Shown here one piece after another: positions 33,053-41,887 of a stretch of 64,000 bases of DNA. Below the pieces are notes generated by a model. That model saw only the letters and a list, made by a program, of their open reading frames with translations. It did not search any database and was not told the DNA's origin. Made by a program: the position numbers and the translations under genes. Within the stretch, counting starts at the first letter, position 1, and each line of letters begins with the position of its first letter. This DNA is from Treponema sp. (GTDB lineage Bacteria; Spirochaetota; Spirochaetia; Treponematales; Treponemataceae): positions 1 through 64,000 of the forward strand of contig JAFYWB010000037.1 in assembly GCA_017549025.1 (NCBI GenBank), in the 5' to 3' direction.

Positions 33053-34195
33053 ATGTCTGATGTTTTATCTATTTTCACCCAGCTCCACGCTGACACTTCC
33101 AGCAAGGCTCGCACGGGAATTATGGAGCTTCCCCATGGTCAGGTTCGCACTCCTGTGTTTATGCCAGTGGGAACCAGCGCCACCGTTAAAGCCATGACAA
33201 AGGATGATTTGGAAGAAATTGGCTTTGAGATTCTCTTGGCTAACACCTACCACCTGTATTTGAGGCCTGGAGTGGAGATTGTAGAAGAAGCTGGTGGACT
33301 TCACGGTTTTTCTCTGTGGAACAAGAACTTTCTCACGGACTCTGGAGGATTTCAGGTTTTTTCTCTGGCTCCCTTCCGAAAAATCACTGACCAAGGGGTG
33401 GCATTCCAAAGCCACATTGACGGTTCCCGCCACTTCCTCACACCTGAATCCGTGGTGGACTTGCAACGCCGCTACAATAGCGACATCCAGATGCAGCTTG
33501 ATGTTTGCACAGGTTACGGCATTTCTAAAAAAGAGGCGGCAGAAGCACTGTGTATCACCAGCGACTGGTCAAAGCGGGCCATGAGTGCTTGGCAGGAGGC
33601 ACGTCAAACTGGTTACAAGGGGCTTTTATTTCCCATTGTCCAAGGAAATTTTTACGAGGATTTGCGGCAGGAGTCTGCAGAATTTGTGGCCAGTCTCCAG
33701 TCTCCTGGAATTGCCATCGGTGGCCTGTCAGTAGGGGAGCCCCACGAAAAATACACGGAAATGCTGGCCTATACTGCAGCCCTGCTTCCCAAGGACAAGC
33801 CCCGTTATGTTATGGGCATTGGAACCCCAGACTATATTTTGGAGGCGGTGGAAAACGGCATCGACATGTTCGACTGCGTACTCCCCACTAGAAATGCTCG
33901 CAATGGCTCCTATTTTACCCGTGATGGTGCCATTTCCATCAAGAATGCTAAGTATGCTAGGGATTTTGGCCCCATAGACAGTGAATGCAACTGCAAGATT
34001 TGCCGACAATATTCACGAGCCTATCTTCGCCATCTTTTCAAGGAGCAAGAAATTTTAAGCTCCATGCTAGCCTCCTACCACAACCTTGCCTTCCTTCATC
34101 AGATGATGGCAGAGGTACGGCTGGCAATAGAAGAAGATCGGTTTGCCCAATACAAAAAGGACTTCCTTCAGCGATACAATGGAGGCGGTCGGTAG
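33053..34195 (+). CDS. tgt: Queuine tRNA-ribosyltransferase
   Basis: TGT swaps guanine 34 for a queuosine precursor in tRNAs with GUN anticodons. The 380-residue protein has the nucleophile and substrate motifs TDSGGFQVFS and FDCVLPTRNARNG, GGLSVGEPH, and the zinc site CNCKICRQYSRAYLRHL (C-x-C-x2-C ... H). Length is normal. It starts at 33053 after GAGG with 6-nt spacing. The following secreted protein gene begins about 11 nt later. Confidence 0.97.
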   Translation: MSDVLSIFTQLHADTSSKARTGIMELPHGQVRTPVFMPVGTSATVKAMTKDDLEEIGFEILLANTYHLYLRPGVEIVEEAGGLHGFSLWNKNFLTDSGGFQVFSLAPFRKITDQGVAFQSHIDGSRHFLTPESVVDLQRRYNSDIQMQLDVCTGYGISKKEAAEALCITSDWSKRAMSAWQEARQTGYKGLLFPIVQGNFYEDLRQESAEFVASLQSPGIAIGGLSVGEPHEKYTEMLAYTAALLPKDKPRYVMGIGTPDYILEAVENGIDMFDCVLPTRNARNGSYFTRDGAISIKNAKYARDFGPIDSECNCKICRQYSRAYLRHLFKEQEILSSMLASYHNLAFLHQMMAEVRLAIEEDRFAQYKKDFLQRYNGGGR

Positions 34196-34209
34196 TCAAA
34201 GGAGTTATG

Positions 34210-35610
34210 ATGAAGTGTAGCAAATCAGTAGCCATTATCTTTTTACTAACCGCCTGTGTTGGCCTTTCTCTTTTTGCCCAAGATTCCTCCTTGGTGCCTG
34301 AGCCACGTGGAGTTCTTACCTCCAACAGCCCAGAAGATAAAAAGCCAGAGGAGTCTGAGCGAGAAAAAGAAATTAACACCCTAAACTATGGCTTGGACAC
34401 GGAAATCATCGCCATGCTGGATGAATTTACCGCCAACAAAACCTTCTACTACCTAGACGAACTGGAAGGTATTTTGGAGCGGACTCGTTCTGTATCCCTT
34501 CGTGAAAAAATTATTTCCTACTTCACTGCTGCTGAGGATGGCCGTCTTGCAGACTATGCCTTGGAAGTCATAGAAGATCCCTTTGACACAAGAAATTCCA
34601 CCGTGGCTCTGCTGTTCAAGTATGTTGCTCAGCTTAAGATTGAAGCTGCGGCTCCCTTTGCCCGGGAATTGCTGGAAGAAGAATACATGGAATACTTTGA
34701 TGGTGCTTTGGAAGCCCTGTCAGAGGTGGGAACCTCGGAGGATGCCCAGTTTTTGGCAGAATACATCAATCGGGAGGATCTTTCCACTGGACAGCAGCAG
34801 GCGGTAATGAAGGCCCTGGGACGGCTTAAGGCTGTGGAAACCTGGGATGCCTTGGTGGAAATCGCCCAAAACGAGGATAAAAACTCCTACGTCAGAATGT
34901 ATGCCGCAGAAGCCATCGGTGCCATGGGAAAAAGTGAGTCTGTGGAGGTTTTAGCCTATCTTTTTGAAAGCACTGACCCAAATCTTCGGGCCTCAGTCAT
35001 TAAAGGTGTCGCTCATTTCCCTTCAGATGATACTGCCGTGTCCCTCATTATCGAAGGTATTAAAGATTCCCACTACAAGGTTCGTCTGGAAGCAATCGCT
35101 GCGGTCAAGGAGCATGTTATCAAAGATGCTGCTCCCCACATTGTGTTCCGAGCAAAGAACGACCCAGAAACAGCAGTAAAATATGCCTGCTACGATGCCT
35201 TGGGTATTCTCGGCGATAAGGATGGTATTGCCTATTTACAGGAGCTGGTAAAGGAAAAATATGCTGGCGATACCATCAAGGTAAAGGCAAGTGAGGCGCT
35301 GTTGGCCTATGGGAGCTCTTCTGCCACCAACAGCGTTATTGCACTGGCACGGGAAAGCCTTGATGATAAGAAAAAACTTCATCTTCGATATGCCTTGGGA
35401 AAGCTTTTTGCTTCCATGGAAAATGCTGCCTTTGCAGATATTTGCCGTGAATATCTTGCCTCCACCGACGTTGCCACTGTGGGTACAGGACTGGACATTT
35501 ACGAGCGCAATCGTTTTCCGTCTGTTCGACAGGAAGTGGAAGCCATTGCAAATGCAGAAAAAAACAGTTCCAATAAAACCAAGGCAAAGAAGATACTTGA
35601 CCGTGACTAA
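34210..35610 (+). CDS. Secreted HEAT-repeat protein
   Basis: The 466-residue precursor has a signal peptide (MKCSKSVAIIFLLTACVGLSLFAQ) and, after an acidic linker, at least eight HEAT-type helical repeats (YVRMYAAEAIGAMGKSESVE, NLRASVIKGVAHF, KVRLEAIAAVKEHV, VKYACYDALGILGDKDG). A periplasmic scaffold is inferred; partners are unknown. Two ATGs are adjacent (34207, 34210); the second has a better distance to GGAG. The cheW promoter -35 lies inside the last codons. Confidence 0.8.
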   Translation: MKCSKSVAIIFLLTACVGLSLFAQDSSLVPEPRGVLTSNSPEDKKPEESEREKEINTLNYGLDTEIIAMLDEFTANKTFYYLDELEGILERTRSVSLREKIISYFTAAEDGRLADYALEVIEDPFDTRNSTVALLFKYVAQLKIEAAAPFARELLEEEYMEYFDGALEALSEVGTSEDAQFLAEYINREDLSTGQQQAVMKALGRLKAVETWDALVEIAQNEDKNSYVRMYAAEAIGAMGKSESVEVLAYLFESTDPNLRASVIKGVAHFPSDDTAVSLIIEGIKDSHYKVRLEAIAAVKEHVIKDAAPHIVFRAKNDPETAVKYACYDALGILGDKDGIAYLQELVKEKYAGDTIKVKASEALLAYGSSSATNSVIALARESLDDKKKLHLRYALGKLFASMENAAFADICREYLASTDVATVGTGLDIYERNRFPSVRQEVEAIANAEKNSSNKTKAKKILDRD

Positions 35611-35624
35611 TTTTTTAGTATAAT
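35597..35624 (+). promoter_or_regulatory. Promoter of the cheW-DegT-nadK-recN operon
   Basis: TTGACC (35597-35602), 16-nt spacer, perfect TATAAT (35619-35624). The -35 lies inside the end of the upstream gene. A leader of about 22 nt with GGAGG follows. Confidence 0.8.
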
Positions 35625-35652
35625 TAAGATATTATATTTTTGCGGAGGCTAT

Positions 35653-36138
35653 ATGGCTATTGGTGATTCTGTATTCCAGCTTGTAACATTCCAGCTTGGT
35701 GAAGAGCTGTATGGTGTGGATATTATGGACGTTAAGGAAATTGTAAAGATTCAAAATGTCCGTTCAATCCCCAACGCTCCGTATTATGTTGAGGGTATTT
35801 TCAATCTTCGTAGCGAAATCATTCCCATCATCAACCTGCACAAGCGTTTCCGTCTCAAGAAGATTGAGATTAAGGATGATGAAATGGCTGATGAGTTTGA
35901 AGGTGGCTTCATTATCCTCAATATTGATGGACTGAAAATCGGAATTATCATCGACAGAGTTGCTCGTGTAATTTCTGTGAACCGTGACGAAATTAAGCCA
36001 CCACCACAGATGCTCAGCGGTATCGGTACGGAATATATCCACGGAGTTGTTCGTCAGGATAATGGTTACCTCATCATCCTTGATATCCGTAGCTTGTTCA
36101 ATCCTAAGGAACTGCGTAAGCTGCTGGATATAAATTAA
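35653..36138 (+). CDS. cheW: Chemotaxis adaptor CheW
   Basis: CheW links chemoreceptors to the kinase CheA in the inner-membrane arrays that steer the periplasmic flagella of spirochaetes. The 161-residue protein has the standard fold: FQLGEELYGVDIMDVKEIV, RSIPNAPYYVEGIFNLRSEIIPIINL, GTEYIHGVV and ILDIRSLF near the end. GGAGG is 6 nt upstream of the ATG. It leads the operon that continues 2 nt later. Confidence 0.95.
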   Translation: MAIGDSVFQLVTFQLGEELYGVDIMDVKEIVKIQNVRSIPNAPYYVEGIFNLRSEIIPIINLHKRFRLKKIEIKDDEMADEFEGGFIILNIDGLKIGIIIDRVARVISVNRDEIKPPPQMLSGIGTEYIHGVVRQDNGYLIILDIRSLFNPKELRKLLDIN

Positions 36139-36139
36139 T

Positions 36140-37192
36140 ATGATTCAAACCTATAGTTCCACAATCCGTCGCAAGGAAATGGACGCCGTGCTTACCTGTA
36201 TGGTGGACGAGAAAATCGGTCCCGGAGAGATGGCACGGCGTCTTGTTCAATCTGTAAAGGAGTTCTTTTCCGTAGACGGTGCCTTTGCCTTTCGTAGTCC
36301 TGCCATTGCATTAAAATACGTATTCAAGGCCTTTGACTTAGAGCCTGGTACTGGTGTCATTGTTTCTGCCTTGGCACCAGTGTGGCAGCTACAGTCCATC
36401 CAAGAGCTGGGATACAAACCCGTCATTGTTGATGTTTCCCCTGATACCGCCTGTGTTACCGTAGAAGCCTTGGAAGAAGGCATTAAGCAAGGGGGACGAC
36501 TAATTATTCTTTCAGAAACAGCTGGCTTTTTACCTGAGTTTGAAGGGATTCAAGCCTTGGGAATTCCTTTTGTGGAGGATGTTTCCTGCAGTGTAGGTTC
36601 CTTCCGAAATCTTCCTGCCAAAGAAGGCGAGGAGCAGCAAATTAAGCGGGCTGGAACCTACGGTGTTTTTTCTATTATGGGACTGGAAGAAGGGGATGCA
36701 ATTACTGGAGGCGGTGGAGCGGTGCTTATGGCTCCTGGTCGCCGAGAATGGATTATTCTGAAGCGGCTGGGGGAGGAGGCTCCTACTACAGACCTGCTTC
36801 CAGATTTAAACAGTGCCTTGGCCTACATCCAGTTGAAAGAATATTCTCGCAACGAGGCTGTTCGTCAGGATTTGTTCGTGGCCTTTCAAAAGGCTCTCAT
36901 GGCCAGTAGACACAAGTGCTTGATGCGAACCCCAGAAGGAGTTTCTTCTGTGAATTCCTTCTCCGTGGTGTTAAGCAGTGGCCTTAAGGATGTTCGTCAG
37001 TATGCCACTCGCAAGGGAATTGAAATTCAGCCCACCTTCAGTGGAAGCATTGCAGCATTTTTAGATGAACAACTGGAAGGTTGTATAAACGCTCGTTCCC
37101 TCTTCCTAAGAACCGTTGACTTTCCTCTGTATCCACGGCTTGGTGCTACCCATGCCGCCACCATTGCAAAGGTATTGGGAACATTGCCATAA
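36140..37192 (+). CDS. DegT/DnrJ-fold aminotransferase-like protein lacking the PLP lysine
   Basis: The 350-residue protein has the DegT/DnrJ/EryC1/StrS layout: IVSALAPVWQLQSI, PVIVDVSPDTA, the conserved cofactor aspartate in FVEDVSCSVGS (D147) and a glycine loop TGGGGAVLM (189-197). In the catalytic strand, family members have SFxxTKxLxxGEGG. Here positions 177-191 read FSIMGLEEGDAITGG, with no lysine or histidine. It is therefore unlikely to transaminate and may be a sugar-nucleotide-binding pseudoenzyme. It follows cheW by 1 nt. Confidence 0.7.
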   Translation: MIQTYSSTIRRKEMDAVLTCMVDEKIGPGEMARRLVQSVKEFFSVDGAFAFRSPAIALKYVFKAFDLEPGTGVIVSALAPVWQLQSIQELGYKPVIVDVSPDTACVTVEALEEGIKQGGRLIILSETAGFLPEFEGIQALGIPFVEDVSCSVGSFRNLPAKEGEEQQIKRAGTYGVFSIMGLEEGDAITGGGGAVLMAPGRREWIILKRLGEEAPTTDLLPDLNSALAYIQLKEYSRNEAVRQDLFVAFQKALMASRHKCLMRTPEGVSSVNSFSVVLSSGLKDVRQYATRKGIEIQPTFSGSIAAFLDEQLEGCINARSLFLRTVDFPLYPRLGATHAATIAKVLGTLP

Positions 37193-37204
37193 ACGGGAGG
37201 GTGT

Positions 37205-38047
37205 ATGAGAAACTGCTTGATTATCGTTAATGCCTACAAAGACGAGTGCATGGATTATGCGGAGATTGTCAAGCAATATCTTGAAACTCGAACTATCCAC
37301 TGTACCACTTTTTTATTTTCCGACGCAAATCATAGCTGTTCCTTTGAGGGACACGATTTTTGTGTTACCATTGGTGGTGATGGAACCGTTCTTTTTGCTG
37401 CCAGAGGCTGTGCTCCCTTGGGAATTCCCATCTTCCCCATTAATTTTGGTCATTTCGGATTTATTGCTAGCGTTCAAAAAAGAGAGTGGGCAAAGCTTTT
37501 GGACTCCTTTTTAGACAATAAGATTCCCTGTAGCTCCCGAAGCCTTGTTCAGGCTGATTTATATCGTGACAATAAACTAGTGTCTTCTTTGACCGGTCTC
37601 AACGACATGGTTATTTCTCCCAAGGAATCAGCCCGCCTCATAAGCTTGGAGCTGTCCTTTTGCGACAATCCCTTTGGTAAATTCAATGCCGATGGAATAA
37701 TTGTATCAACCTCCACTGGTTCCACTGCCTATTCTGCTGCAGCTGGAGGGCCCATCATTGATCCTGCACTTCCTGCCATGCTGCTGATTCCTGTTAGTCC
37801 CTTTTCTCTGTCCAATCGTCCCTTAGTATTGCCGCCCCAGGGAAAACTCAAGGCAGTAGTGCTGCCTTCTCGGGCACAGTCGGTGATATTGACAGCAGAC
37901 GGACAAATTACTGTTGACTTGTGCCTTGGTGATGTAATAGAATTCCATCTAGCCAAGAATAAGGTTTTGTTGGCAGGCTGTACTTCCCAGCATTTTTACC
38001 GTGCCCTTCGCTCAAAACTTCACTGGTCAGGAGGAAACAATGCTTGA
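37205..38047 (+). CDS. nadK: NAD kinase
   Basis: NadK phosphorylates NAD+ to NADP+. The 280-residue protein has the catalytic TIGGDGTVLFAAR, GIPIFPINFGHFGF, NDMVISP, and DGIIVSTSTGSTAYS with SAAAGGPI. GGGAGG precedes the ATG. Its last codons overlap the recN start by 8 nt, a common nadK-recN arrangement. Confidence 0.95.
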   Translation: MRNCLIIVNAYKDECMDYAEIVKQYLETRTIHCTTFLFSDANHSCSFEGHDFCVTIGGDGTVLFAARGCAPLGIPIFPINFGHFGFIASVQKREWAKLLDSFLDNKIPCSSRSLVQADLYRDNKLVSSLTGLNDMVISPKESARLISLELSFCDNPFGKFNADGIIVSTSTGSTAYSAAAGGPIIDPALPAMLLIPVSPFSLSNRPLVLPPQGKLKAVVLPSRAQSVILTADGQITVDLCLGDVIEFHLAKNKVLLAGCTSQHFYRALRSKLHWSGGNNA

Positions 38048-39761
38048 AAGCATACACATTTCTGATTTTGCCCTTATCGATTCCCTTTCCCTTGATTTTG
38101 AGGAAGGACTTACTGTTTTAAGCGGTGAAACAGGAGCTGGAAAGTCCATCCTTATTGGTGCTTTGTCCTTCCTCTTGGGTGGAAAAGGTGGAACAGAGGT
38201 GGTGCGTACTGGAGCCCAAGAAGCCCGTGTATCAGGAACCTTTTTCCTCACTGAGCGCCACAAGGAAGCCTTGCTTTGGTTGGAGGAGCATGGAATAGAG
38301 CCTGAGGACGGCAGGGTTTTACTGAAGCGCTATGTAAAGGATTCTGGCCGAAGTGGAGCATGGATTCAAGGACAGCCGGTAACCCGCTCAGATTTAGCCA
38401 CCTTCTCTTCATTTTTGGTGGATATTCACGGTCAACATGAGCATCAATCCCTGCTGAAGGTAAGTCATCATCGTCGTTTCCTTGATTCCTACGCAGGACT
38501 TACCGCCCAAACAGAAGCTTTTACTGCATTGTATTCCCAGCTGGTGGAAAGCCGCCGTCAGTTGGATGAAATGAATCTTTCCGAGGCAGACCGAGACCGT
38601 CGCATTGAGCTACTTTCCTTTGCTCTGGAAGAAATCGATGCTGCCCGCCTCAAAGAAGGCGAAGACGAAGAGTTAGCTGCAGAGGAACGGCGGCTATCTC
38701 AATTCGAAGAAATTTACGCAGCCTTAGACAAGGCTTCTACTATTATTTCTGGGGGCCACGATGATTCTGCTGGAGTTTCAGTGGTGGCTGCCTTGAAAAA
38801 AGCCCAGGGGGTCATTTCCCAGGCGGCTACAGCTGATGGTGGCCTGTCTTCAATCTCCACCAGAATAGAAAGCGCCTTCTACGAAATTTCCGACGTGGCA
38901 GATGAGCTTAAAAATTATTTACAGGGCCTTACCTTTGAGCCTGGCCGCCTGGAAGAGGTGCAGGAACGTTCGGCTCTCTTGTTCAAGCTGAAGAAAAAAT
39001 ATGCCTCCTCCGTCCAATCTCCCATTAAAGAGGTAATGGACTACGCTGAGGATGCCCGCTTAGAGCTGGAAAATCTTTCCAATGGCCAGGAAAACAAGGC
39101 TGCCTTGGAGGAAGCTGTCTCCAAGCTGGAGCGGGAGGTGTACACTGCTGCAAAGGCTTTGTCAGAAAAACGGCAGGCTGCCACTGCTTCCATGTCTCAG
39201 GAAGTGGAGGCTGTTTTGGCCCATCTTGGCATGCGGGGAGCAAAATTTGTCGTGTCCCTGCAGGAAAAGCCTGAATCAGCTGGCGGTGTCATGCAGCGTT
39301 GTGGTCCCTACGGAATGGACGACATCGAATTCCTCATTAGTGCTAATACTGGTTCTCCCGCCAAACCCCTGGCAAAGATTGCTTCTGGTGGTGAAATTTC
39401 TCGTGTCATGCTGGCGCTTAAAACAATTTTGGCGGAAACAGACACAGTGGATACCCTAGTTTTTGATGAAATTGATACAGGTATCGGTGGTGAAATTTCC
39501 GTCGCTGTCGGAGCCCATCTAAAAAAATTGGCAGAAAAATGTCAGATTTTCTGTATTACCCATGTGGCCAGCATTGCGGTTTGTGCCGATAATCAGATAA
39601 AGATAGCGAAAAGTAGTAACTCAACCTCAACGGTAACGCAGGTTAGGGTTATTGATGGTGAAGATCGGGTTGAGGAAATCGCTCGAATGCTGTCGGGAGA
39701 CAGTGCTGGTGCAGATGCCCTTGACTACGCTCGCTCATTGTTATACGGGAGAACAAAGTAA
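38040..39761 (+). CDS. recN: DNA repair ATPase RecN
   Basis: RecN is an SMC-like protein recruited to double-strand breaks. The 573-residue protein has Walker A GETGAGKSIL at the N-terminus, DIHGQHEHQSLLK, central coiled coils of lower conservation, the signature SGGEISRVMLALK and Walker B LVFDEIDTGIGG. GGAGGA is 3-4 nt before the ATG, inside the end of nadK. The next gene starts directly at the following base. Confidence 0.95.
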   Translation: MLESIHISDFALIDSLSLDFEEGLTVLSGETGAGKSILIGALSFLLGGKGGTEVVRTGAQEARVSGTFFLTERHKEALLWLEEHGIEPEDGRVLLKRYVKDSGRSGAWIQGQPVTRSDLATFSSFLVDIHGQHEHQSLLKVSHHRRFLDSYAGLTAQTEAFTALYSQLVESRRQLDEMNLSEADRDRRIELLSFALEEIDAARLKEGEDEELAAEERRLSQFEEIYAALDKASTIISGGHDDSAGVSVVAALKKAQGVISQAATADGGLSSISTRIESAFYEISDVADELKNYLQGLTFEPGRLEEVQERSALLFKLKKKYASSVQSPIKEVMDYAEDARLELENLSNGQENKAALEEAVSKLEREVYTAAKALSEKRQAATASMSQEVEAVLAHLGMRGAKFVVSLQEKPESAGGVMQRCGPYGMDDIEFLISANTGSPAKPLAKIASGGEISRVMLALKTILAETDTVDTLVFDEIDTGIGGEISVAVGAHLKKLAEKCQIFCITHVASIAVCADNQIKIAKSSNSTSTVTQVRVIDGEDRVEEIARMLSGDSAGADALDYARSLLYGRTK

Positions 39762-40565
39762 ATGGCAAAAATTGAAGCAGGAGCTCGTGATGAGTTCAAT
39801 GTAAAGAGTGAACCATACAAACTGGAGATTGAAAAAGTACTCAAGAAGGAAAAGGAAATTCTTTCTACAATTACTCCAGATTCCGCTGATGCAAGCTATC
39901 GCCGTGTAATATTGGCTGAAGATATGATTTACATTGCTACGATTTATCTCACCATCAATAGTCTTTCCGAGGAATTATTGGCGGTAAAGAATACGGATGC
40001 TTTGAATGAAAGCCGAAAAACTCTATACAAAGCCGTTATTTATCTTGAAGAAATCGTTACTAATATCATTGATGCTCCCTATGCTGATTATGAGGAAGCC
40101 GTTGCCTCTATTCAGAACCTTACCATTGAAAAAAGATTTTTCATTGTACGTAAGCTTGGGCTTGCTATTAGAATGCTTATTGATGCGTATGGTGAAAATA
40201 CCAAGTGGAAGTGGGCCTTTGTAGAGCTGAGCGGACGTTTTGCCGTTGTTGCAAAGAATATGCTGGAAATCAAAGAGGCATCTCGTGTATTTTTTGATCC
40301 CAGTTCTCCAAACTACGATGTAACCATGTATTACATTCAGTTGGTACGTAAGCTGATTGCCCAGTCTGCTGACCAGTATCACCAGCGATACGAATTTTCT
40401 ACTCATCGTATGGATGATATGCAAAAGGCTCTGTTGTACATTGCTGCTCAACGACGATTCTGCATCATTTTTGATGAAAAAGATGAGGCCGAGGAATTGA
40501 AGAAGAAGGGGCGAGTACTAAAGGAAAAGATGGAGCTTGACCACAAAAAGGGAATTGCCCAATAA
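39762..40565 (+). CDS. Conserved spirochaete-type helical protein, unknown function
   Basis: The 267-residue soluble protein is almost wholly alpha-helical and charged, without signal peptide or membrane helix. It shows no nucleotide-binding motif. Recurrent segments such as MIYIATIYLTINSL and ALLYIAAQRRF suggest packed helices. It starts directly after recN and ends the operon. I do not recognise a family; the genomic position suggests a link to DNA repair or chemotaxis but does not prove it. Confidence 0.65.
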   Translation: MAKIEAGARDEFNVKSEPYKLEIEKVLKKEKEILSTITPDSADASYRRVILAEDMIYIATIYLTINSLSEELLAVKNTDALNESRKTLYKAVIYLEEIVTNIIDAPYADYEEAVASIQNLTIEKRFFIVRKLGLAIRMLIDAYGENTKWKWAFVELSGRFAVVAKNMLEIKEASRVFFDPSSPNYDVTMYYIQLVRKLIAQSADQYHQRYEFSTHRMDDMQKALLYIAAQRRFCIIFDEKDEAEELKKKGRVLKEKMELDHKKGIAQ

Positions 40566-40610
40566 TTTTCCTAAAATCTCTTTTATCTCTCTTTTAATTT
40601 TTTCTCCTGC

Positions 40611-40639
40611 TTGTTTTTTTTTCCAATACGTCATAAAAT
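40611..40639 (+). promoter_or_regulatory. Putative promoter of the nucleoside ABC operon
   Basis: TTGTTT (40611-40616), 17-nt spacer, TAAAAT (40634-40639). A second -10-like TATAGT is at 40645-40650. GGAGGA lies 5 nt before the GTG at 40675. Confidence 0.5.
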
Positions 40640-40674
40640 ATTAGTATAGTATTTTTATTTTTTCGGAGGAACAC

Positions 40675-41787
40675 GTGAAAAAGATTGTACTGATTGCTAT
40701 GGTGCTGCTTTTGGCCGTAGGTGTTGTTTTCGCTGGTGGAAGCAAGGATAAGGCTGGTGCTACCACTAAGGATGGTCGTCCTACCATTCGTTTGATTACC
40801 GACGCAACTGGTATTGATGACAAGTCCTTCAATGCCGCTGCATGGAGAGGAATCCTTGAGTATTATGGTGATACTTGGGAGAATCAGTCCAATAGAGGAA
40901 CCTTGTACGATGTAGTAACCTGCCAGACTCAGGATATGTATATTCCTACATTGAAGCAGGCTTCTGACGAGGGCTATGACTTGATTGTTACCACTGGATT
41001 TACCTTTGCAGATGCATTGAATGAGGTTGCTCAGCTGTATCCCGACCAGAAGTACATGATTGTAGACGTTGACTATGTAAATCAGCCTAACGTAATGCAG
41101 TTTGTATTCAGCGAAGAGCAGGGATCCTACTTGGTTGGTGTAGCTGTTGCTCTCCAGGCTAAGGAAGATGGCATTGCAAATCCCAAGTTCGGCTTTATCG
41201 GTGGTGTACCTAGTGCTACTATCACCAAGTTTGAAATTGGTTATATTCAGGGAGTTAAGTCTGTATTCCCCAACGCTCAGTTTGTTGACTTCTATGCCAA
41301 CGACTGGGGAAAGCCTGAGCTGGCAAAGACCCAGGCCAAGAACTGGTTTGATTCTGGTGTATATGCTGTATACTCTGCTGCTGGTGGAACTGGTAGTGGA
41401 ACAATTGCTCAGGCAAAAGAATATCGCCAGCAGGGCAAGAACGTATGGGCTATCGGTGTAGACTCCGACCAGTATGCTGACGGAATCTATTCTGGTGACA
41501 AGTCTGCCGTATTGACCTCCATGATCAAGCGTGTAGAGTCTTCCACCAAGTATGCCCTTGATGCAGTTGCCAAGAACAGCTTTAACAGTGGTGTTGTTCT
41601 TTTGGATATGGCTGCTGATGGTGTTGGTTATTCTGCTGCTAACCCTGAGCTTTCCGACGCTGTTGTAAAGCAGCTGGAATCCTTGAAGGCTGATATCATC
41701 AGTGGAAAGATTAAGGTTATTGGAACTTACAAGGAAGCCTTGGCTGCAGGAGTTGCACCTGCTGGTCTTGGTGCTATGGATAACTAA
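40675..41787 (+). CDS. Bmp/PnrA-family substrate-binding protein
   Basis: The 370-residue protein is a periplasmic binding protein of the Bmp/PnrA family, which includes the treponemal purine-nucleoside receptor. It has GIDDKSFNAAAWRGI near residue 47, and VYSAAGGTGSGTIAQAK and IGVDSDQYADG in the ligand cleft region. The signal peptide ends VVFA with GGSKDK following, and no cysteine is present, so it is predicted to be cut by signal peptidase I and not lipidated, unlike PnrA/TmpC. GTG start with GGAGGA. It is the first gene of the ABC operon, followed by a terminator-type hairpin. Confidence 0.88.
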   Translation: MKKIVLIAMVLLLAVGVVFAGGSKDKAGATTKDGRPTIRLITDATGIDDKSFNAAAWRGILEYYGDTWENQSNRGTLYDVVTCQTQDMYIPTLKQASDEGYDLIVTTGFTFADALNEVAQLYPDQKYMIVDVDYVNQPNVMQFVFSEEQGSYLVGVAVALQAKEDGIANPKFGFIGGVPSATITKFEIGYIQGVKSVFPNAQFVDFYANDWGKPELAKTQAKNWFDSGVYAVYSAAGGTGSGTIAQAKEYRQQGKNVWAIGVDSDQYADGIYSGDKSAVLTSMIKRVESSTKYALDAVAKNSFNSGVVLLDMAADGVGYSAANPELSDAVVKQLESLKADIISGKIKVIGTYKEALAAGVAPAGLGAMDN

Positions 41788-41811
41788 TCTTATCTTGTAA
41801 ATTGAAAGGAG

Positions 41812-41866
41812 GCTGTTCATATGAAGTACATGCAAAAGTGTATTTCATCGTGAACAGCTTTTTTTT
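41812..41866 (+). terminator. Intrinsic terminator/attenuator between binding protein and ATPase
   Basis: GCTGTTCA (41812-41819) pairs with TGAACAGC (41851-41858), and ATGAAGTAC pairs with GTATTTCAT inside it. Eight T (41859-41866) follow. It would let the binding protein be made in excess over the membrane components. The hairpin encloses the 10-codon ORF at 41821. Confidence 0.8.
41821..41853 (+). CDS. Putative 10-residue leader peptide inside the terminator hairpin
   Basis: An ATG at 41821 sits 8 nt after an unusually strong ribosome-binding site AAAGGAGG (41805-41812). The frame reads MKYMQKCISS and stops at TGA (41851-41853). The ribosome-binding site and stop overlap the two arms of the terminator stem. 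A ribosome on the ORF would keep the stem open and allow read-through into the ATPase gene. The peptide has no run of one regulatory amino acid, so control by initiation rate rather than codon stalling is more likely. No direct evidence of translation. Confidence 0.45.
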   Translation: MKYMQKCISS

Positions 41867-41887
41867 AAAGATTTCAGGAGGAACGGT

